A stretch of 64,000 nucleotides of DNA, taken from NCBI GenBank assembly GCA_963576475.1, contig OY754986.1, positions 12,530,493 to 12,594,492 of the forward strand, read 5' to 3'. Below the pieces are notes generated by a model. It was not told the origin of the DNA and searched no databases. It saw nothing but the letters and a program-made list of their open reading frames with translations. A program made the position numbers and the translations under genes. Source of the DNA: Molanna angustata. Taxonomy: Eukaryota; Arthropoda; Insecta; Trichoptera; Molannidae. Positions 56,832 through 64,000 of this stretch are shown one piece after another (the first letter of the stretch is position 1; every line of letters begins with the position of its first letter).

Positions 56832-57125
56832 ATTCCAACTGTCGATTCGTTCAAGAGAATGAAATTCTATTGAAGGAAGAGGCAGTATAAATTCAAGATG
56901 CGTGTACGAAGGAACATTTTGTATGGCGTAGTGGTCCAACTATCGATTCGTTCAAGAGAATGAAATTCTATTAAAGGAAGAGGCAGTATAAATTAAGATG
57001 CGTGTACGAAGGAACATTTTGTATGGCGTAGTGGACTTTTTGCATGCTAATAACACCAACTAGAGGCCTCGCAGCATATATGTTCCAATACATCGATTTA
57101 CTCAGAATTCTAATTTGTTCAAAAT
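56832..57125 (+). repeat. REP-C copy with a 101-bp terminal duplication
   Basis: TCCAACTGTCGATTCGTTCA to ATTTTGTATGGCGTAGTGG is present twice in tandem (56,834 and 56,935 starts, period 101), followed by GCATGCTAATAACACCAACT, AGAGGCCTCGCAGCATATAT and ACTCAGAATTC. Confidence 0.85.
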
Positions 57126-57730
57126 TATATTTGGTCAAAAAATAAATAGTCTCAATCTTAAATAGTCTCAACCAACCAGAGTAAAGTAAATTTATTTTAT
57201 TTTTGCATTGTATAATATCAATAGTTTTAAATGACCAATCAAAAGAACCTGTAAGCTCCTCCTACATAATTAACCTATAAATATAAGTAAAATTTGTCAA
57301 AATAGTCATAAGCTAGTCAATGCCCTAACAAGGCGAAAAAGGCCTATCGCGCATAATAAAATTAATGTAGAATCAAAAAGTCTTTACTTTTAATTATAGA
57401 TATAACTTATATAAGCATTACTGCGTATATGTATTAACAAATGGATTTTTGTTAATTTTACTAGTATTTCTACATATTATGATAATTGCAATAGCAAAAT
57501 TATACGTGAATATAATGTGTAATTATGAAATTATATCGATCGAGTTCTAGGATGTTGCATAATTAAACCTCTTTGTATGAATATAACATATACATATTTA
57601 ACCCAGTTTAAGATATTATTTTAAGATCTAATGGTAACCTTAAAATGAAGTCAATGTTAAGAGCTGCGTAGAGCATAGTGATGGATATACCTTTTTCTTC
57701 TATTTCAGATTATTTTTAAACGAATAGATT
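57126..57730. other. No gene recognised
   Basis: AT-rich non-coding sequence between REP-C and REP-B remnants. Confidence 0.4.
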
Positions 57731-57739
57731 ATTCATAAT

Positions 57740-57945
57740 AACAATATATAGAACTTTTAAAAACTGGATTGATAGGAGACTCAATGTGAAGGCATAATTG
57801 GTGGACGTTGCGCAAACGCATAAAGTGATCACATAAATCAGCCGATGATAGGTCGTAAGCTCTGTAGGTGCCTTGAGTTCCTGGTTCTCCAATAAATGTT
57901 CTGTCTTCGTCTGTATTGAGACGATTTTAAATTTTGTCATATATA
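57740..57945 (+). repeat. REP-B, right half
   Basis: GGCATAATTGGTGGACGTTG, CGATGATAGGTCGTAAGC, GTAGGTGCCTTGAGTTCCTG and TTCGTCTGTATTGAGACG. Confidence 0.75.
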
Positions 57946-58096
57946 AACCTATTATTTTTATTGTTTGTCCAGTGTTTGTCCATAGATTCCATTTGTTACG
58001 ACTGAACGTTTTCGCAAAGATTACTCGGCATTATCAATATTCTTTATATACTTCTTAAAAATTATTTCATATTTTATTTATTCATTTATTTAATAT

Positions 58097-58307
58097 TGCT
58101 TCTCGGGCAACTAACAGGTACTATGTAAAATATTAATTTAACACGCACCCAATTACAAGTTTCCACATTCTGGAGACTTACGATATTAATCGTCTCACAG
58201 ATCCAGACTGAAAACACAATTAAAAACTGTGTCTTCACCGGGAATCGAACCCGGGACCTTTGGCTCAGCAGTCAGATATCTAACCAACTGAGCCACGAAG
58301 GCCGACA
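58097..58307 (-). mobile_element. SINE2, full length
   Basis: CTTCTCGGGCAACTAACAGG, AACACGCACCCAATTACAAG, CGTCTCACAGATCCAGACTG, CGGGAATCGAACCCGGG and CAACTGAGCCACGAAGGCCG, with a T-rich (inverted A) tail at the left. Confidence 0.92.
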
Positions 58308-58384
58308 TTTATATAGGTTTAAATTTTATTAGTTACATATTTTATATACTTTTTAAAATTTTACTTGATAATTTTAAGATGAAT

Positions 58385-58680
58385 AGTGCTAGAATAGTGC
58401 TTCCACTCTTTTCTATTACTGTTTTCGAGTGTCCCGTAAGAGCCGGGTAATCGAAAATACAACAGGCAACAATAACATCTGACATAGTTCAGCAATGAGG
58501 TTCACCACCCATTCTGAATGTAGTGCCTTTTTAGGTGAGACGAGACTGGTGTTTAGGTATACACATATGTTTTGTGCTCCCTTTTATAAGGCAATGCACA
58601 CCCGCACACCTTTCGCTGGTTACCCCAAATTGATGGATATGCCCTCATGGTATGAATGAATGAATGAATGAATTTTAAGA
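58385..58680 (+). repeat. REP-F copy 2 with (GAAT)n end
   Basis: AGTGCTTCCACTCTTTTCTA, TAGTTCAGCAATGAGGTTCA, CCCATTCTGAATGTAGTGCC and CACACCCGCACACCTTTCGC, ending GGTATGAATGAATGAATGAA. The tail suggests this family is the 3' UTR of a LINE related to LINE-F. Confidence 0.75.
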
Positions 58681-58734
58681 TGGAAGTCGGTATTCAAAAT
58701 CAGTTTATTTTTCGTGAAAAAATAAACAATTTTT

Positions 58735-58912
58735 TTTTATAAAATATAAACATGTCCTTGTTAAACAAGTACATATACATCACTCTACATTTCATAAATT
58801 AATCATGAATGCTTGTGCTATATGTGAACGAAATCAGCCGAGGCAGGATTCGAACTCGCGACCACTGGATTACTAGCCCAGCGCGCTAACCGCTCTGCCT
58901 TCGACCCATCTA
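58735..58912 (-). mobile_element. SINE1, full length
   Basis: CATGTCCTTGTTAAACAAGT, GCTTGTGCTATATGTGAACG, GGATTCGAACTCGCGACCAC and CCGCTCTGCCTTCGACCC. Confidence 0.9.
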
Positions 58913-59770
58913 TATTGACTTTACTACCTACTTACTGTAGAAATTGCAGGTTCTATAATAAATTGAGGTTTTATTCGTGTTTCATTGTAATATGACTGTC
59001 CCTTTAACAGGACAATACTTACATATATAGTTTTTTAATTGTATGACTTGCAAGACTAAGTATGGAGAACCAAGACTCGATCGGATATTAACGACTGAGA
59101 CCAGCACTTATCTATGAATACAATATTTGCATTTGCTCGTCACTATTATGGCAATACGTGCATGTTAATGTCTATTATATTTCAAGAGCTATATGTACTA
59201 AGTAATATTAGAATAATTAATACATAGATTTATACTGTACTGTTGTTTGTACGATAAAATGAAACCATTAAATTGTTATAATCATTCAATAAAAATAAAT
59301 GTATATTAAAATAGGTAAGCAAAATCATAAACAAGTATGTGTATCAGATATAATATATTTAAATTACAAATAAATTGACTATCGAGCCATAAGTTGGTAG
59401 ATGTTTTAAATTATAATTTTCATTGTTCATTATCTGGGTACTAGTGGCTTCACTCGCAGAAGTAATGGCATAATTCACACTTTACCAGTAATTATTCCAA
59501 TTTTTATAGGGCCGATTGTTGATAAAAAGGGCGCTCTTGCTTAGTTGTTGGATTTGCAGAACACAAAAGCCTCGAGTAATTTTCTGATGACCCCAGTCTT
59601 AGCGCTCCGCGTATTATTTTAGACGGCCATCCCACTAAGTAGGTCCATTAACACTGAAACTGAAACCACGATCATTGTAAGCCAATTTAATTTATCTATG
59701 TATTTTCATAGCTAGGAGTAATTGCTATATATACTTTTTTGGTCGTTTTAAAAACATTTTTTTTAATAGT
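58913..59770. other. No gene recognised
   Basis: Non-coding sequence. The piece at 59,520-59,640 is GC-richer and resembles decayed retroelement text, but I cannot place it. Confidence 0.35.
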
Positions 59771-59774
59771 TCTT

Positions 59775-60005
59775 ATGCACATTCTTATTCTTTCTTGGGC
59801 CATCTCTCCACTGCTGAATGTAGGCCTCTGCTAAATATTTCCATCTCTTCTTTGGGTTTATTGCACCATTCAAGCGACGAAGACAATATCATCTGCTCAC
59901 CTTTTCTGAAGCCGATTTGTTCCCCTTTCATATCCCATGTCTCTGTTTCAAAACTCTAGGTGCTCATCTGTCTATTCGATCTCTGGAAACATGACCTACC
60001 CGTTG
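59775..60005 (-). pseudogene. LINE-A 3' fragment, decayed
   Basis: Minus strand: GHVSRDRID near the left end of the frame, later a stop, then KKRWKYLAEAYIQQWRDGP and AAGAAAGAATAAGAATG. EAYIQQWRDG parallels EAFIQQWREEG at 0.7 kb. Confidence 0.65.
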
Positions 60006-60009
60006 TCAA

Positions 60010-60125
60010 TTATTAATAATAATAAAAAACCTTTACTGTGATAAAACAACGTGGCGGACTTATTGTCCGCAGGCGATTTCTACCAGTCAACCACCATAGT
60101 GAATTATTTATTTTTATTTACCTTT
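60010..60125 (-). repeat. LINE 3' UTR-like fragment
   Basis: GGCGGACTTATTGTCCGCAG and GCGATTTCTACCAGTCAACC resemble the insert at 31,313 (GGCGGGCTTATTGCCATTAG). The left TAATAATAATAAAAA would be part of a tail. Confidence 0.5.
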
Positions 60126-60243
60126 TATCCCACCATATTTATAGTGACAACAATAATAGTTACAGGAATAATTAACAAGATAATACAAAAAATAAAAAAA
60201 ATAATAATAAATTAAAATAATAATAAAAAAATAACATATACCT

Positions 60244-60510
60244 ATTTGCGACGTGGCTATTCCAAATTCTAGTATTTTTATAAAAACTTTTGATGAAAAA
60301 ATTAGAAAATACACCGCTTTAGGTAACAAGATTAAAAGACTTTGGCATTCTCGTAAAATAATAATATTGCCGTTCATTGTTTCAGCCACTGGCATTATTC
60401 CAAAATCGTTAATCCGTAATTTAGAAATTATAGATTTATCGAAAAATTTAATAATAAAAATGCAAAAAACGGTAATTATGAATACATGTAGAAGATTTTT
60501 TAAACGTTAA
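60244..60510 (+). pseudogene. LINE ORF2 C-terminal fragment of a further family
   Basis: The plus strand reads DVAIPNSSIFIKTFDEKIRK, then YTALGNKIKRLWHSRKIIIL, PFIVSATGIIPKSLIRNLEI and MQKTVIMNTCRRFFK with a stop. The D..IP....I..T..EKI.KY and IV.SA.G.IPK.L boxes are a known ending of insect LINE ORF2 proteins. It has an intact frame but is 5'-truncated at an A-rich junction. Confidence 0.78.
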
Positions 60511-60999
60511 TATTCGGGAATCAGTAGGGTTGTTAGGTAGTATAGAGACCTCCTCAGAGCCTAATCCTTTGATATGTTAAGTATCTGGATGGGTGTACTA
60601 TTCCCAATTGAAAGCTTGATGATGCGTTTGTTGCATTTTATTTTGCTCTTTTAAATAAATTACAATTTACGCATTGATCTGCTAATTCTTTTGAGGAAGT
60701 GTATAATGGTAATAATAATAATTGAGTTTTATTATTTGTAGTGCTTAATTGTTATTAATATCATTAGTAAATCGGCCAGCGCCGCGTTAAAAAAAATAAA
60801 ACAATAATAAAAATTAAACAAAATAAAAAATAATAATACACCAGATAGAGACACTATGTTTGTTGGATGGGGGATAGGAGAGGGAAAAGGATAGAGGGAC
60901 TAAGGGAAAAAGACATGAGTTAGTGGTTATGTTGATAAAAAATTATGTGTGACTTCAGATGCTTGTTGAATTAAGTATGGTAACTAGTGATGAGCAAAT

Positions 61000-61165
61000 G
61001 CAAGACCAAGACCAAGACCGGGGTGGTCTTGGTCTTGGTCTTGCACCCGCGGTCTTGGTCTTGGTCTTGCGTTTACAAATATAGTCTTGGTCTTGGTCTT
61101 GGTCTTGCATACATAGTCTTGGTCTTGGTCTTGGTCTTGCAGCAAGAGTCTTGCAAGTCTTGCAC
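61000..61165. repeat. Hexamer (CAAGAC/GTCTTG) repeat with inverted arms
   Basis: CAAGACCAAGACCAAGACC is followed by GGTCTTGGTCTTGGTCTTG and three more GGTCTT runs separated by CACCCGC, CGTTTACAAATATA and CATACATA spacers. The first two blocks form a hairpin; the later blocks are all in one orientation. Confidence 0.92.
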
Positions 61166-61684
61166 TTTTATGAGTAGGTAAAGTAGGTACATATTCGATT
61201 TTTTTTAATAAAGCCTAAATTTTCCTTAAAGTAAACATGTTATATAATTTTAGGTACCTATCAAACATATATAATCTAAGATCAAATTATTACAATTTTT
61301 GGAAAAAAAAAATCACCATACTATGAAATATCGTTTATATGTCGTCTTGAAATTTCTGTATTTTTATAACTTTTCATATAATGTTGTTATTATAGTTATA
61401 AAAATAAAAAATGAAATATGTACAAACATGTTGAAGAATTTAAGATCCATAACGTCGATGTATAAGCTGAAGTGAATCAAAACTAAAATCATTGTCTGAA
61501 TATAATAAATCTTTCAAAGATTATTCTTATGAAAATATCTAACAACATATTTTTCTAGTCATGGACATTGATGCCAATAATTATATAAGTCCTCTCCCTA
61601 AAATTATAATAATATACAAATAAATACAAGGAAACTATCAGACATGCGATGGTATGTTTAGTTAAAGAATACGCACAGAAATAG

Positions 61685-62060
61685 AAACCCCTAAATACAA
61701 ACGATTGAATATTTTAAGATATTTTGTACTCTATACAAAACATGTAGGTATGTATGTCAAGATAGGGTAGTATGGAGAGGTCAGTCCTTCCTTCTTACCC
61801 AGAATATGAAAACAGTTTGATGGTATGTATTTATTTTGAAGATTAAGTATCAAACTATTTAGTCACCTTAGATCAATGATATTATATTTCATTGCCTTAT
61901 AATATTGTTATTGTGTATAGGTCACTGCTACACAATTTTTATGAAATGTCGTCACTAAACTTTTATTACAATAATTGTTAAATTTTGAGATGCCTTACAA
62001 ATTGTATGAAAAGATGTCGTCACTAAATTCAATTTTTATAAAAAATGTTAAAAAACATTA
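61685..62060 (+). repeat. REP-D copy 2
   Basis: ATTTTAAGATATTTTG, TATGTATGTCAAGATAGGG, AGTATGGAGAGGTCAGTCC and TGTCGTCACTAAA (twice) match 15,287-15,590. The TGTCGTCACTAAA segment is duplicated here. Confidence 0.75.
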
Positions 62061-62065
62061 CATAC

Positions 62066-62238
62066 AAAATGAATATGTACTTGCTAAACAAGTACATATA
62101 TATGTATCTTCCTACTTTCCCTAAAATAAGCATAAATGCTTATGCTATAGGTGAAAGAAAACGTTCAAGGCAGGATTCGAACTGACAACCACTGGATTAC
62201 TAGCCCAGCACGCTAACCGCTCTGCCATCGACCCATCT
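62066..62238 (-). mobile_element. SINE1
   Basis: ATGAATATGTACTTGCTAAA, CTATAGGTGAAAGAAAACG, GGATTCGAACTGACAACC and CCGCTCTGCCATCGACCC. Confidence 0.9.
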
Positions 62239-62244
62239 AATAAT

Positions 62245-62400
62245 AATCTATTTATATAACATATATGCTGAGTAACCTCTAAGTTGACTTTTTTACTCCA
62301 AAGTTGAAAAAAACACGAAAAATATAGACCTGGCATACAAATCTCGCGTATCATCGCTTGATATGTTAAGAGAATAAATTCCCTTAAACAAATCGACAGT
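62245..62400 (-). repeat. REP-C fragment
   Basis: CATATATGCTGAGTAACCTC, AAGTTGACTTTTTTACTCC, TATAGACCTGGCATACAAAT and CAAATCGACAGTTG match REP-C end text at 63.55 and 63.9 kb. Confidence 0.65.
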
Positions 62401-62410
62401 TGTTGTTGGA

Positions 62411-63305
62411 AAATAAAAAAAAATTAAAATATTTATTAATGTGTGTTTTTAGTTTGATACGTACTCTTAAATTGTGTCTCATGTGTTACATGCAACTCGT
62501 GAAATAATGAATATACCTTCCAACTTACTTGAATGATAGATATTTATGTAGGTATAATATTATATCATGTCAAAACTCGCACAGAAACATATACCTACGT
62601 CCTACACAGGATGTTAAAATATGAACCGTGCCAGATTCAAAATGTCTTATTTCGTGCAAAATCATGCAAAAATATACTTTTATGATACAATCATAAATGT
62701 TATGTTTGTCTAACGGCGGCGTAACACAAGAGAAGTACTAATCCTTTCTTTGACATACATACCGCTCGTTCAGAGCCGAGTGCCGTGTTTTTTTTTATTA
62801 ATAATTGATTTTATTTTATTTCCTTGTATGGTAAATTTAATTAATCATTTTTTTATTGTTTAATTAAAATAATGTGCATCTATTATTAAAAGTGGAAAAA
62901 ATGTTATGCTTTTAGAAAATTGGCTTTTTCAATCTAACTTCATACAAAGATTTCTTAAATTTGTATGTACCTACTAGTGATCATCCAATGGTCAAACAAT
63001 CATACGTAATTCATTAGATTTTTAAGTTTGAAAGTCATTGAGGTTCTTTTTGTCAAAGAGTATACCTCTATATTGCTTATGTATGTATATATGTACATAG
63101 GTACCCTCTTCTATTGGTACCCTATATAATATTAATTAAATTACATTCTTTTACAAATACATCATTAGAGTACGTGTTGTTTGCCTTAAGTACTTACTGT
63201 TTATTAAATATTGTTTCACAGTAGATATTATGTATTTTTACTTAACATGGTTGAACCACTGCGTTTGACATTGGCAATATGAACGTAAAAAATCAATGGT
63301 TTGAT
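62411..63305. other. No gene recognised
   Basis: AT-rich non-coding sequence with short GTAGGTACC-like words. No exon is visible. Confidence 0.4.
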
Positions 63306-63311
63306 GTGAAA

Positions 63312-63440
63312 TATTTTTACCCTCCACTACCCCCGAAGGTGATATAGTGCGGAGTTATGAATTTGAAATTTTTAAGGGTATTCTTTTTATTGCAGATTAT
63401 TAACTAGTATCATGGTGAGATTGTATTCTGAAAGGATTAC
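63312..63440 (-). repeat. REP-A distal end fragment
   Basis: CCCCCGAAGGTGATATAGTG, TATTAACTAGTATCATGGTG and AGATTGTATTCTGAAA match the REP-A distal end in inverse orientation. Confidence 0.65.
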
Positions 63441-63547
63441 TTTACAAAAATACAAAATTTAGGTATTCATACTAATAAGAAAATATAAACACTTAAAAAT
63501 ATATACATGCATACATACATACCCATATATACATAGATACATAATAT

Positions 63548-63705
63548 TCCAACTGTCGACACGTTCAAGAGAATTTATTTATCTTAATGAATCGTCAGTA
63601 TTAAGAGAATTTTATGCCAGGTCTATATCTTTCATGTTTTTTTAAACTTTGAAGTCAAAAAACACCAACTTAGAAGCTTAGTGTGTCTGTGTGTGTCCCT
63701 TATAT
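63548..63705 (+). repeat. REP-C fragment
   Basis: TTCCAACTGTCGACACGTTC, CCAGGTCTATATCTTTCATG and ACCAACTTAGAAGCTTAGTG, then GTGTCTGTGTGTGTCC. Confidence 0.7.
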
Positions 63706-63884
63706 GTATATTTAATGCTTTGTTTGCATACCTATTCATTCAATCGATAAAATAAATAGGTACATTATTATGTTTTTCTTATTGACTGTGATGAATATTT
63801 TTATTTGTATTGTGTATAATTGTAATTGTAAATGGCCTTCGGCAGTATTATTCGTATTAAAATTAAATAGTTGTAACGTGCTCC

Positions 63885-64000
63885 ATAGGAATGGTATTTT
63901 CAAAGTTGAAAAAACCATGAAAAATATAGATCTGGCATACATATCTCGCACATCTTCGATTGAAACTTTTATCGGTCTGTTAATAGAAATAAATTCTCTT
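63885..64000 (-). repeat. REP-C fragment, cut by window edge
   Basis: GGTATTTTCAAAGTTGAAAA and TATAGATCTGGCATACATAT repeat the 62.3-kb text. The element runs off the right edge. Confidence 0.6.

Noticed and set aside
58097..58307. tRNA gene candidates from SINE heads (also at 25.5, 31.2, 44.9, 51.9 and 58.9 kb)
   Set aside because: The A and B boxes are present, but each continues into a shared SINE body and the cloverleaf pairing is imperfect; they are dispersed retroposons.

Overview
The window reads as AT-rich animal DNA, most probably from a moth or butterfly. That is inferred from its texture: spliced coding exons with GT-AG introns, abundant tRNA-headed SINEs, many decayed non-LTR retrotransposons, MITEs and foldback elements, and the recurrent word TAGGTACCTACC common in lepidopteran genomes. 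No database was consulted. There are no operons, rRNA genes, CRISPR arrays or bacterial signals.

I can support one host gene. It lies on the minus strand as three coding exons, 49323-48356, 24199-24078 and 21881-21561, with introns of 24,156 bp and 2,196 bp. Reading phases match across both introns (2 then 1), and an in-frame stop sits just upstream of the ATG. The predicted product so far is 465 residues: a long polar N-terminal part without a signal peptide, one transmembrane helix, then a linker with a striking His-Asp repeat. It is open at its 3' end, so remaining exons lie in unrecognised sequence below 21,561 or off the left edge. I do not recognise the family.

The rest is intron or flank filled with mobile and repetitive DNA. 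For reference I name families by labels used only here. SINE1, SINE2 and SINE3 are tRNA-headed. LINE-A has a GAA-type tail, LINE-B a TATG-type tail, LINE-C a GAT-type tail; LINE-D, E and F are single reverse-transcriptase fragments. REP-A to REP-F are non-coding dispersed repeats.

Layout: 1-9.5 kb, nested LINE-A/SINE1, LINE-C with a 16-bp target duplication, REP-A and a TAA-flanked TIR element that contains a foldback copy. 9.5-20 kb, sparse, with REP-B, REP-C, REP-D and LINE fragments. 20-24 kb, three LINE reverse-transcriptase fragments packed around exons 3 and 2. 24-32 kb, REP-B, SINE2, a complete 680-bp foldback element, a second copy carrying two further insertions, a MITE built of 72-bp repeats, and a 19-bp minisatellite. 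33-43 kb, LINE-B copies, a 706-bp foldback element with a 9-bp duplication, and other inverted-repeat elements. 43-48 kb, REP-A, SINE2, SINE3 with a MITE inside, SINE1. 48.3-49.3 kb, the large first coding exon. 50-56 kb, a 36-bp tandem repeat, a three-level SINE nest, and a 2.6-kb satellite with a 220-bp higher-order unit. 56-64 kb, more LINE, SINE and REP fragments.

The most notable patterns are layered insertions with readable target duplications, several near-perfect long hairpin elements, and the finding that all ten SINE1 copies point the same way (minus, the sense strand of the gene).
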